Source: Jacaranda mimosifolia (Eukaryota > Streptophyta > Magnoliopsida > Lamiales > Bignoniaceae). Taken from it: a DNA stretch of 64,000 bases. Below are positions 47,727 through 59,600 of this stretch, piece by piece (positions within the stretch are counted from its first letter, which is position 1; every line of letters starts with the position of its first letter). The notes beneath the pieces are model-generated. The model saw nothing but the letters and a program-made list of their open reading frames with translations, did not search any database and had not been told where the DNA came from. Position numbers and translations under genes: made by a program. The stretch covers positions 39,649,404-39,713,403 of the forward strand of contig CM032122.1 in the NCBI GenBank assembly GCA_018894105.1, read 5' to 3'.

Positions 47727-48417
47727 TGTTGTGGATAATTGTGTCATTTGTGTTAGTATCATAAAATTATAATTATATAATCGTAATAAACAAGATAAAT
47801 ATAATTTTTTGTAACACTACTTACATAATATTGTAAATTAAAACACACAAAATAATAAATCAAACCGCATAAATAATGAGGAAATTGGGGCCGGATCAAT
47901 GGAGAGTCACGACACTTGTCGCTATCCTAAAGTCATGATTGCCTCCCTTCGTGCGGGTACCAGTGGCTGATCATGACTCCAAGATAAAACCCATTAGCTC
48001 ACAGCAGTGTCTCATCCCATGTGCACGACCACAAGGAGACTAGGAACCAATCCATAGTCACATTGCCAAAAACACAAAAGTTTGTGGGGAGTGTATAAAA
48101 TGGAACAATCTAAAACTTACACCAACTCTATGTACTAAAGAAAGATTATGGCCCCTTTATATAATGGTAAAAGTTTGACCATTTAGAAATGATTAATGGG
48201 CCACTAAAAGCATCATAAAATCACCATAAATTCAATTATAATTAGGCCCAATAATTATAAAATAAAGTGGTCAAATATATTAATAAAATGCTATTGAGGC
48301 CATAAATATGAAATGAATTAAATAAATAGGCACATTAGTTGTTATGTTATGACACATCATAAAATGATTTGTTGGAAATAAAATAAATTGAAGAAGTTTT
48401 AAAGTTTATTTCCAACA
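47727..48417 (-). mobile_element. probable solo LTR, minus orientation
   Basis: On the minus strand it begins TGTTGGAAATAAAC and ends ATTATCCACAACA, the TG...CA form with short inverted ends. The flanks are GATAA (47,722-47,726) and AATAA (48,418-48,422), a 5-bp duplication matching at four of five. A minus-strand TATATAAAGGGGCC TATA-like box near 48,155-48,170 would fit an LTR promoter. There is no internal domain or partner LTR nearby. Confidence 0.55.
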
Positions 48418-48546
48418 AATAATGCTACGATGTAGCTAGATCTCCATATTTGATTACGTCAAGGACGAAAAAAATTAATTTGTGAAATGCTTCAACTTAT
48501 ATAATTAAATTTGACTCTAGTGGCAAAATCAAGGCCTTAAATCTAA

Positions 48547-49006
48547 GGCTGTGTTTACTAGTATTTTAGGGAAATTTTTCTCAACTTCCAAAACAATCTC
48601 GAAAAATATATACGTTCTCCAATTATTTTTTCAAAACACAAAAAATTTATACTGAAAAAATTTTCAGAATTCAATTTTAAAAAGATCATTCACACTACCC
48701 TAGTCTTGCCTTTACCCAACTTAACACTCAAGTATATATATACACACCATCAAAGTATACACACATATATTACATAAAAAAATAATTTCTTCCTATAAAC
48801 CCAACAAAAATGTAACTGATTAGACATTTACAGTAAAATTTATTCCCCCACCAAAACATTAACAAACAAACAACTCATTTTCAATCAATTTTCCTATTTT
48901 TCCAAAACATAAACAAACACTTGACGCTTTTTTCAAATTTTCTCCCAAAAACTTATTCTCCCAAATTTTTTTCTAGAAAATAGCTAAAATGCTAGTGAAC
49001 AAACCC
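48547..49006. mobile_element. Harbinger-like MITE
   Basis: The left end GGCTGTGTTTACTAGTATTT and the right end (reverse complement GGGTTTGTTCACTAGCATTT) are terminal inverted repeats. TAA flanks both sides (48,544-48,546 and 49,007-49,009). 460 bp, non-coding. Its interior (about 48,795-48,845, reverse orientation) contains the repeat core seen in four other places in the window. Confidence 0.82.
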
Positions 49007-49009
49007 TAA

Positions 49010-49904
49010 TATCACTATACATAGTGTATGCGAAATTATTTAAAGAAGTGACTCAAAATCGAAAATTCTTCCCATGGGCAAGCCATAAGGAACCACCCAT
49101 GGCCACCCTCCTCCTGGTGCATCACTACCACAGCCGTCGCCAGTTGGTAGCATGGTGCACCTGAACTACCACCACCACCACCACCACCACTGGGTGACAA
49201 ATAAATGAAGAATTTTAAATTCAGCGATGACAACTAAATACGATAATTATACCCAATATTATAGAATTTAATCCAATACATTACGATACGAATTGGCCAC
49301 CATCATACATCACTTGTGTCTATTGACGGATCGAGTTCATCTGTGCAATGATTTTATATTTTAATGTTATTGTCTTTAAAGTTGGTTATTGAAAAATAAT
49401 AATATTAAATTGATGCAAAAGTCGCATAACAAATTCATGATGGTTTGCTAGTCCCATCATTTTATCTCCAACTTTCCTTCCACGCCTAAGTTATATTTTT
49501 TAAGTAAAATCGTGCAGAACAAGCATGAAATATGGGGATTGGCTTTTTCCTTTTGTCAAAGTTAATAAATTATGAATTGCCATCAATTCCACGAGTATAA
49601 TATGAATGAAATACTTGAGACTTTATGATTCTTTAATAGCGCGTTTGATCATTTTGGACAAGTAATAGAAATTTGAATAAAGATGTAGTAATCTTATCTG
49701 AATGGATTCCACATAGACAAAATTGGAGGTTTGATTTTGACAGATTTACCACAGTAGGGATGGCAACGGGATTGGTGTGAATTCATCGTGTAATTAATGT
49801 TGAACAAACTTTGACAATCAATTATAATATTAGTATTATTAAATTATTGCTTTAAACGAGAGATATTTTTAGGAGAATACTTACTTTAAGAAATTAAGCT
49901 TTAA
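49010..49904. other. spacer before the tandem duplication
   Basis: No gene is supported. An (ACC)n microsatellite lies at about 49,169-49,192. The open frame across it gives only Gly/Ser low complexity. Confidence 0.45.
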
Positions 49905-52900
49905 TTTTTAGGCAATCAAATTAATTAGCTCTCATATGAACTCTGTCGGTTTATTCATCTGACTGTAATTACAAAATTGCTACTAACAATATTTTATAAG
50001 TTCAAGATCTTATATTAATCCACATTCTAAAAACTTAATTTTAAAATGAGATTTAGTATGTCAGAAGATTAAAAAAACATCTTACAACATATATATAAGT
50101 TTATAAAATATTTTAATAAATTTAGTGTCTTTCTTCTTTCTATCTTTTATAATTAAATGAAAGTTTTGAAGTCGAAACAAAACAAACAACTAAATGAAAA
50201 ATCAATTATGAGATAAAAAAAATCATTTAATTATCGAATTAAGAGAATTGAAGAACAAGTGAACCTAAGAGGTGATACAAAAATTGTGGTCATATTGAAT
50301 AACCACCCCAACCCCCTCTATTGCACATTGGTTTGGTGCAATATTAATAAGGGAATCTTTTGGCTCTCCAAGTTCTTGGAGGAATCATCAATCATACAAA
50401 TGCCCCCCCCCCCACCCCCCACCCAAAAAAAAAGGCCCAAAAAGAATTACCAACTTGGGAATTTTTTTGACTATAATTTCCATTTCTCATGTGAGATGTC
50501 ATTCCTAGCTCATTTTCATGGTGTGAAAGAAAGAAATATGGAGCTAATTCCACATAATTAGGGTTTGTCAATGCTATTTTTTTGGCTATTGATGTAACCT
50601 AACATATCAATAGCTTGATTTATTTTATATAGATCTAATAGTTCGACCTACTTTAAAAAAAAAAAAGATATATTAAAATTTTAACTAACTTATCTTAATT
50701 ACTTAATGTTAATTCACCAACCCAAGGAACCTAGGCTTATCTCCACATTTATAATTATATGAAAAATCTACATTTTTTTATCTTGATCAACCCTGACCCA
50801 ACGCCCAACCTCCCATAAAATGTAGTCCTGCAATGAATACACATGGTGATATACAATATACTGACCTTTCAGGTAGAATGATCCTTACAGGTCAAATACT
50901 GATTCTATAAATACACCAACTGCATGGTACCAAAAGTATGTTCATTAGCGCCAACATAATATTTTCTTTCATTAATACTCGACCTCTCTACCCAGATTGA
51001 TCTTGACAATAAAAGGTCTTTGTTGGAATTCAACCCAGCAACCCTAATCTTTGTTCTTTCTCAAATTTGGCTTTCCCAAGCCCTGTAGAAATGTTGACCT
51101 TGAACTATACGATTTGTTGATGTTTAGAAATAAACTTACCTGAAATGATGTTTTGACGATTTTAGAATCTCCTATCCTACATCATAAATATATGTTCTTG
51201 TAAATATTTAACTATGAATCAAATATATTTGACATGTCTTATATTCATAAAATAAACGATAAAACATCAATTAAAACATAAAATTCAAAATCCAAGATGA
51301 AACATCAATTGAAATATAAAATCTAGAATGCAATTACAAACCTCCAATCCTTCAATGTAGTAGGTAAAGAAACACTAATAATTCACAAGACTTCAATCAA
51401 TGCCTACTTTTTGTTTTTCTAATATTAGCAGCCGGGCCTCATCCCTGACTTCCTTGGACACATTAATTATTAAATCAACAAGGAATTTCGTGCAAAAAAT
51501 AATGTAATCTGTTATCAAGATCACAATTAGTTCTTGTCCTAATCACCATTATTACATAATAATAATAATAATCAAGACCAAAGTTTCAAACTTCAAGTTT
51601 TATAGCAAACAAACATTAATGTTGGTCAATATAAGGGCACTCAGAAACCCCAATAACTTGTAAGAGATCTTCCAGAATTCAAAACACGACTAAAACAGTA
51701 AGTTGAATCGCTAATATATAAAGCGCACTCCTGGAATCAAAATTATGACACACATAAGTTTCTTTCTCAAATATCTTCTACAAGGCGCATATATTTGGTA
51801 ACGATATGATGAAAAAGCGTGGTTCTGCAGCTCTAGCTCCTTTGGATTCTCCAGCCATGAATGAGTACACTTTATATATCTCTCAATTTATATATTTGAT
51901 TATGAAATTATGTATGTTGTTTACAGGAAATTTAGTTTAAATATGATTTGATTAAACACAAACTAATCGTATGATGACTGAATTATACTTGTAATGATAT
52001 TGAAGAATGAATTTTTCTATTATTTCCTTTTTTTTTATCTATATATTTTTCATGCATAGACAAAGCCACAAGGATATATAGTTCATAGTATTAGTTGATA
52101 GTCAATTGGATTGGGTTTTGCAATTTGAAAAATCAGTTTGATCAATATTGCTGGTTAGACCTCCAATGATTTTGCAATGGATATGAGTTTGGAAAAATAT
52201 CTTTCCAGTTAAATTATAATAAGGTTGAAGTGAGTTCTGAGTCCAAGTTTGGATAGTTTGATCTTACATCTTGAAATCAGACAAGGGTTAGAGATTTAGA
52301 GTGACTTAAGGTTGCCTAACGAAAATCCTTGACACTAGAACTAGATTATAAGAATTAGAGAGATATATATTGCAAATGATATGAAAGATATATTGCAAAT
52401 AATATAAATATAGTTGTGCATCTTTAAATGTGCGAGATTGTTAGTATTTATAGGTGACTGTCATTTGACAAATTAACTTTGACTGACATAGCCAGAGCCA
52501 TATAGTCTCTTAAGATCTAATAGATAGAATCATTCATATTATGGATTGATTTAGAGTTGACGCAAATTGACTTATTCACTAAAGACGTTAATCCATAAAT
52601 TGTTGGAGAATGAAGGAAGATAATATTTTCCAAAATATTTCTGCTTCCAAAATCAAAAACTTATGTGTTGACACCGTACGATGATATTACCAATTTTTGC
52701 CAAGATAGTACAGGGTATGTTTTTCTTTTTTTCATGCTTCAAATGTTATATCCATAGTAGAGCTGATATTCCTCTTTTGAAGAAGTGTTTCTCATTTGGA
52801 TGCATCAAAATGTGTACATACAAGGAATGCTTGTTGACGTAGTTGTTGGTGAACTCTTTCCAACTATAAATTAAGCTTGATATTGATATTTTGTTTAAAT

Positions 52901-53033
52901 ATTTTAATGACTTATGCAATAAAGGTTGTCACAAATTCAGTGATAAATACTAATATATGTTACTTATATTTTCCATAACTTCACTAAATTTTTCACAATT
53001 GATGCTTTTCCCACATCCATCGTGTGATATAGG

Positions 53034-53693
53034 ATGGAATTACAATCAAACACCACCACCCTTACCGCAGCGGCCGCGGCAGCGGCAGCGGCAGCGGCAT
53101 CACCTGACCCCTCTGCCACCTCTGCTGCCACCACCACTGTCGGCCGAGTCAAAACGAGCATCCATGTGACAGCCCTGGACGGCATAGTGAACGTGAACTC
53201 CCTCTTCACCATGGCAACCTTCATTGGCTTCTCCCTCACAGTACCCGAATCCGCCACCACCGCATCCAGGCCAGAATGCACCACCAGCCGTGAAACAGTC
53301 CGGCGGCTGATCGTCTTCGAAGTTGTCTCATTCAGCTTCTTCCTCTTCTCATCCCTCGTAGCTCAGAGCCTCAAGCTGGCCATCAACCTGCTGAACAACA
53401 TGGATCCAAATGACCCTCACAAAGCCGACATAGACCCAGATTTCCTCAAATACGGGCTTTTTGGATCCGCCATTGGATCCATCGTTGGTTGCCTGTTTCT
53501 GATGCTTTCGATTGTGGACTTTATTCAGGTGAAGTTGGGGGTGTATTCATGTGGGAACAAACCGGTTTATGGGCTGGTGGCGCTGGTTGTTTTTGCGGGC
53601 TCAGGGCTTTTGGTTTATGTGGCTACTGCTGTATATGCTTCATTCTTTGTAGAAGTGAGCAGCAAGGATGCCACAGAGAAGAATCCGAGCTAG
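53034..53693 (+). CDS. MEE60-like four-helix membrane protein, copy A
   Basis: 219-aa intronless protein. After a low-complexity N terminus with an 11-Ala run, the core begins VGRVKTSIHVTALDGIVNVN. Four likely membrane helices follow: SLFTMATFIGFSLTV, VFEVVSFSFFLFSSLVAQ, FGSAIGSIVGCLFLMLSIVD and GLVALVVFAGSGLLVYVATA. The pattern TALDG-IVNVNSLFT plus FEVVSFSFFLFSSLVAQ matches the plant family that includes Arabidopsis MEE60 as I recall. The biochemical role is unknown. It is about 98% identical in the core to copy B, with only four residue changes there, and both copies keep the frame. Confidence 0.8.
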   Translation: MELQSNTTTLTAAAAAAAAAAASPDPSATSAATTTVGRVKTSIHVTALDGIVNVNSLFTMATFIGFSLTVPESATTASRPECTTSRETVRRLIVFEVVSFSFFLFSSLVAQSLKLAINLLNNMDPNDPHKADIDPDFLKYGLFGSAIGSIVGCLFLMLSIVDFIQVKLGVYSCGNKPVYGLVALVVFAGSGLLVYVATAVYASFFVEVSSKDATEKNPS

Positions 53694-53819
53694 GTGAATT
53701 GGTATATTCAGAGTATAGATTTGTTATTATCTTATAAGAAGAACAGGTAGTCAGGTCGGTTTCATTTTAAGTTTGGATTTGAATAACCGACCTTACTTTC
53801 TGAAATCAAATAAGGTTAT

Positions 53820-53945
53820 ACATACATATATATATATGTATATACCACATGATAAAATTTCGTTAGGATTTGAACTCCAGGTGTTACACATGCAAGAATA
53901 AGAATAATATCACTAAACCAATTGATTACTCGACTTAAAATCGAA
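53820..53945 (-). repeat. SINE-like tRNA-related repeat, copy A
   Basis: Reading the minus strand, GGTTTAGTGATATT resembles an A box and GGAGTTCAAATCC a B box about 25 bases later. The counterpart in copy B lies at about 60,560-60,680, so it predates the duplication. The call is tentative. Confidence 0.4.
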
Positions 53946-54330
53946 TAAGTGTTAAAATCATTAGGATTTATTTGATATAAATCCACCAATACTTAAGCTA
54001 ACATGAGAAATAAAGAGATAATCCATGTTGAAAAGAATAAACCATTGAACTGAGAAGCGATGAGTGTGTACAGTTCATATCAAATCTAATTTGATTTTGA
54101 TTCATATAATAATAGGGGAGGTTTAAGAACTGGAAGTAAATGGACTGTAAGTTCTTCGATCTCCAGAAACAAAAGCAATAACCAAATTCAATGGGAGGAA
54201 GCTAGCAAAAGAAATATTTAAACCCCGTGAATACTTACTCAAATAAGAACAAACCTATGCCTTATGTTTAAGGCATATTACGGTGGTTGCAGCTTGCCTG
54301 TTCTTTGATCACTGACGGCATTATTTTCAT

Positions 54331-56127
54331 TCAACATTGGAGAGCATCCAAAACAATCTCTGCCAACTGAATGTTGCCACCCAAGTTTGATGCCTTTGTG
54401 AGAGGGCATCAAGGAAAATCCATCAACAAGCTTGGAGCATTTCGAACCCCATTTCTCCATCAGGAACTCAATGAGGTGATGCCCACTACAATGGTCAGTT
54501 GGTCACAATCATATCTTGCATTTTTACATTCAAAATCAATGTTTTGAGGAACGAAACTAGTTTTTCTTGTCGTATTTGTATGCATTTGATAAATCAGAAA
54601 ATGTTCTCGATCTGAGTAAAAGCAAGTGGACAAGATTGAAGTACCTTCTGTTGTGGTATGTGGTGATGAAAACAGAATCCTGCCGTTTCTGGAGTAAAAA
54701 TGTTACGGTTGCAAAAAGATCATCGAAGGCTTGGCACCACAGTGCAATAGAAAAGTTAATATATTTCAGTACAGATAAGGGGAGAGAAGTGAAAAGTAAA
54801 TTGTGGAGGAAAATAGTCAATCCTACCACTTGTGTCGTAGAGCACATCAGCTCCAAGAATGATATTTGGGTTTAAACTGAAAACCGGTGCATCCCACATG
54901 CCCCATGTGAGACCCAATACCTACAGCAAAAGACAACCTAGTAACTAAACTGCCTCATTGTGTTGGTCAGTGTTTTCCAGATATTGCTTGTGCAGTTATG
55001 TGGATCAAGAAACAGCATTATTCGATAAAATCCCATGCATAAGAAATATTAATATTGATCGACCATCGCGACAGAAACAGACAAGTTAATGATGTTTACC
55101 CTGCACTTCAGATCATTTATGTTGCACACCCTTCTCATGTTATCCAGCACCTGGAAGTCCAAGGAGAAAGCCCGAGTTAGTAATCAGACAAGAAAACTTG
55201 TGGTAAGCAAACTTTAGTTCCAACAGCTAAAACTCTGGCAATATCACTGAACAAGAAATATAAATACAAATGATGTTCTTAACCTCAAACAGATAAAATA
55301 CTAGGGGTTAGCATGTTCTGATGCAACTAAGATATAATTATAGGAGGAAGACAAAACGGAACTTTTTGTGTAACTCAAAAAATCATGATGCTTGATTCTG
55401 TGAGATTTGGAAAATTTGGTAACCTCAACCTTAAAGAGGAAAAAGAAAAAAAAAAAAAAATGCAAAATCAGACAGCAAATACCAAGGAAAGTACATGGAT
55501 GCAATATAATGAATGGTTGAAAAACCAATTACATGGTTGTTTTCAACTTGAATCACAAACCAGACAACAGATGATACATGACTTAACAAACTCAGACCTC
55601 TGACCTATTTGAATCGTCAGTCAGTGTTACATCTGCACCCAGTTTAGCAGCAACTAATCCAGGCAACGAAGTTCCAGCACCCAGCCGTTAAGGAAAAATG
55701 AGATTGAAATAAAACCTTGAGGAAACAGGTGAACTTAACAAAAGCATGATGGGCATCACTCATCTCAACAACATTAGCCCCCCAAAACCGTGATTTTTGT
55801 TGCCAAACATACTCAGCTAGAATTATACTTGATGGCCATACAAATAGTCCATATTCTTCTTTCATATTCTGATAGAAGACATGCAAATGAATATGAGAAA
55901 TATTATAATGAAAAAAGGCTAAGATAAACTCAGCATTCACATTTCGTTTATCTTCTCTTTCAGTCTCTGTCTATTCCCAACTTCAGGATATACAATTGGA
56001 GCAAGGATTTAACACCTCAATGATGCTGATGGAGAAACCATCCAAAATAATGCTGAGAACTTGTGGTCATGTCTTGGTCAGCTGATGATCCAGCTAAAAT
56101 TTCGTCGTTCTTTTCTATGTATGCGGC
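54331..56127 (-). pseudogene. METTL23-like methyltransferase, decayed copy A
   Basis: Counterparts of exons 2-8 of the right-hand gene are present: 56127-56016, 55868-55764, 55684-55598, 55150-55100, 54920-54827, 54729-54645 and from 54485 down. Exon 1 and the promoter are missing, because the duplication joint lies upstream of exon 2. Lesions relative to copy B: an 11-bp deletion in exon 2; intron 3 donor GT changed to AT (55,763-55,762); intron 3 acceptor AG changed to GG (55,686-55,685); one extra T (ATGCCTTTGTG vs ATGCCTTGTG) at about 54,395-54,397, which shifts the last exon. Each alone would disrupt the protein. It may still be transcribed as non-coding RNA. Confidence 0.85.
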
Positions 56128-56612
56128 CTGAGAGAAACAGAACCTCAATGACTTTGAATCCAAATATAAAGAAAGAAAAGGTTCATGCGACTTTGAGTCC
56201 CATTAGGAGCTTTAAATAATCAAAGTCAATCTTTAGTAAAATACTGAGTACACTTTATGAATCATTTATTGCATATTGTTAGGAGTGATTGATTGTAATG
56301 CTCCTGAGAATAATAGCATAAAATCATCTAAAAATCTCAATTGGTTCTTGGCATTCTTTCCTAAGATATACTAAATTCCTCGAGAATACACTAAAGCCAT
56401 CTCCTTCGTTTCACAACTACAACCAACGGCACAATCGAGTTAGCGACAACTTCATCTAACCTTTCAATTTATATTTTCAGGTAGCGCCCAAACCTATTTT
56501 GTTTATCACTAGCTATGAATAAAATTTATTACTCCACAGTTTGCTGAAATCATTTTCCGCAAGTCATTAAACATCAAAAGGTGTAACAAAAATTCTGATT
56601 CATTACAAATTT

Positions 56613-59600
56613 TTTAGGCAATCAAACTAATTAGCTATCATATGAACTTTGTCGGTTTATTCATCTGGCTGTAAATTACAAAATTGCTACTAACAATATT
56701 TTATAAGTTGAAGATCTTATATTATCCATATTCTAAAAACTTATTTTTAAAATGAGATTTAGTATGTCAAAAGATTAAAAAACATCTTATAACATATATA
56801 TAAGTTTATAAAATATTTTAATTAAATTTAATCAAATATCGTCAAAAATGATTTTTTTCTTCTTTCTGTCTTTTATAAGTAAATACAAGTTTTGAAGTCG
56901 AAAAAAAACAAACAACTAAATGAAAAATCAATTATGAGATAAAAAAAAAATCATTTAATTATCGAATTAAGAGAATTGAAGAACAAGTAAACCTAAGAGG
57001 TGATATAAAAATTGTGGTCATATTGAATAACCACCCCAACCCCCTATATTGCACATTGGTTTGGTGCAATATTAATAAGGGAACCTTTTGCCTCCCCAAG
57101 TTCTTGGAGGAATCATCAATCATACAAATGCATGCCAAAAAAAAAAGCCTAAAAAGAATTACCAACTTGGGAATTTTTTGACTATAATTTCCATTTCTCA
57201 TGTGAGATGTCATTCCTAGTTCATTTTCATGGTGTGAAAGAAAGAAATATGGAGCTAATTCCACATAATTAGGGCTTGTCAATGCTATTCTTTTGGCTAT
57301 TGATGTAACCTATCATATCAATAGCTTGATTTATTTTATATAGATCTAATAGTTGGACCTACTTTAAAAAGAATGAGATATATTAAAAAATTTAGTTGAT
57401 TTATCTTAGTTACTTAATGTTAATTCACCAACTAAGGAACCTAAGCTTATGTCCACATTAATAATGATACAAAAAATCTGCATTTTTTTATCTTGATCAA
57501 CCCTAACTCAACACCCAACCTCCCATAAAATGCAGTCCTACGCTAAATACACATGGTGGTATACAGTATACTGCTTTCACGTAGAATGATCGTTACAGGT
57601 CAAATACTAACTCTATAAATACACCAACCGCATGGTACCAAAAATATGTCCATTAGTGCCAACATAATATTTTTCTTTCATTAGTACTCGACCTTTTTAC
57701 CCATATTGATCTTGACAATAAAGGGACTTCGTTTGAATTCCACCCGGCGACCCTAATCTTTGTTCTTTCTCAAATTTGACTTTCCCAAGCCCTGTAGAAA
57801 TGTTGACCTTGAACTACACGATTTGTTGATGTTTAGAAATAAACTTACCTGAAATGATCTTTTGATGATTTTAGATCAAATAACATTTCAAATACTCTAT
57901 TTTTCATAATCTCCTATTCTACATCATAAATATACGTTCTTGTAAATATTTACTTATGAATTAAATATATTTGACATGTCTCATATTCATATAATAGACA
58001 ATAAAACATTATTAAAACATAAAATTCAAAATCCAAGATGAAACATCAATTGAAATATAAAATCCAAAATGCAATTATAAACCGCCAATCCTTCAATGTA
58101 GTAGGTAAATAAACACTAATAATTCACAAGACTTCAATCAATGCCTACTTTTTGTTTTTCTAATATTAGCAGCCGGGCCTCATTCTTGACTTCCTTGGAC
58201 ACATTAATTATTAAAGTAATAAGGAATTTCGTGCAAAAAATAATGTAATCTGTTATCAAGATCACAATTAGTTCTTGTCCTAATCACCATTATTACATAA
58301 TCAAGACCAAAGTTTCAAACTTCAAATTATGTAGCAAACAAACATTAATGTTGGTCAATATAAGGGCACTCAGAAACCCAAGTAACTTGTAAGAGATCTT
58401 CCAGAAAAGTTGCCTCTTCAACACACGACTAAAACAGTAAGTTGAATCGCTAATATATAAAGCGCACTCCTGGAATCAAAATTATGACACACAAAAGTTT
58501 CTTTCTAAAAGAAATATATCTTCTACAAGGCGCATAATTTGGTAACGATATGATGAAAAGGCGTGGTTCTGCAGCTCTAGCTCCTTTGGATTCTCCAACC
58601 ATGAATGAGTACTCTTTATATATCTCTCAATTTATATATTTGATTATGAAATTATGTATATTGTTTAAAGGAAATTTAGTTTAAATATGATTTGATTAAA
58701 CACAAACTAATCGTATGATGACTGAATTATACTTGTTATGATATTGAAGAATGAAATTTTCTATTATTTACTTAATTTTTTTTTATTTTGTGTATATATT
58801 TTTCATGCACAGACAAAGCCACAGGGGTGTATGGTTCATGGTATTAGTTGATAGGCAGTTGGATTGGCCTGAAAAATCAGTTCGATGCATATTGCTGGTT
58901 AGACCTCGAATGATATTGCAGTGGATATGAGTTTGGAAAAATATCTTTCCAGTTAAGTTATAATAAGGTTGAAGTGAGTTATGAGTCCCAGTTTGGATAG
59001 TTCGATCTTATATATTGAAATCAAACAAGGGTTATAGACTTAGAGTGGCTTAAGGTCGCCTAACGAAAATCCTTGAAACTAGAATTAGATTATAAGAATT
59101 AGAGAAAGATATAATGTAAATGATATGAAAGATATATTGCAAATAATATAAATATAGTTGTGCATCTTTAAACGTGCGAGAGTATTAGTATTTATAAGTG
59201 ACTGTCACTTGACAAATTAACTTTGACTGACATAGTCACATCTAAGCCTTAAGATCTAATAGATAGAATCATTCATATCACGGATTGATTTAGAGTCGAT
59301 GCAAATTGACTTATTCACCAAAGACGTTAATTCATCGATTGTTGGAGAATGGAGGAAGATAATATTTTCTGCTTCCGAAATCAAAACTTATATGTTGACA
59401 CCTTACAATGATATTACCAATATTTTCCAAGATAGCATTGGATGTATATTTTCTTTTTCGTACTTCAAATGTTATATCATAGTAGAGCTCATATTCCTCT
59501 TTTGAAGAAGTGTTTCTCATTTGGATGCATCAAAATGTGTATATACAAGGAATGCTTGTTGACGTAGTTGTTCGTGAACTCTTTCTAACTATAAATTAAG

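Larger units (their letters stand above)
49905..56612. repeat. left copy (A) of 6.7-kb tandem duplication
   Basis: Sequence from about 49,905 (GGCAATCAAATTAATTAGCT) onward is repeated from about 56,613 (GGCAATCAAACTAATTAGCT) in the same order and orientation throughout, with scattered substitutions and small indels. Landmarks recur at a spacing of about 6.7 kb (for example the two MEE60-like ATGs at 53,034 and 59,759). The 3.1 kb before the MEE60-like gene holds no recognised gene in either copy. Confidence 0.95.

Noticed and set aside
49036..49233. Minus-strand Gly-rich ORF
   Set aside because: It is explained by an (ACC)n microsatellite; no ATG start or domain.
51806..51940. 44-codon ORF (MMKKRGSAALAPLDS...) kept open in both duplicates (second copy 58,550-58,684)
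   Set aside because: All five differences I see between the copies change the amino acid, so there is no sign of protein-level constraint, and no family is recognised.
52560..52640. Possible Copia RNase H relic (LTKDV-like, repeated at 59,290)
   Set aside because: Only a few residues resemble the family and no neighbouring pol motif is present.
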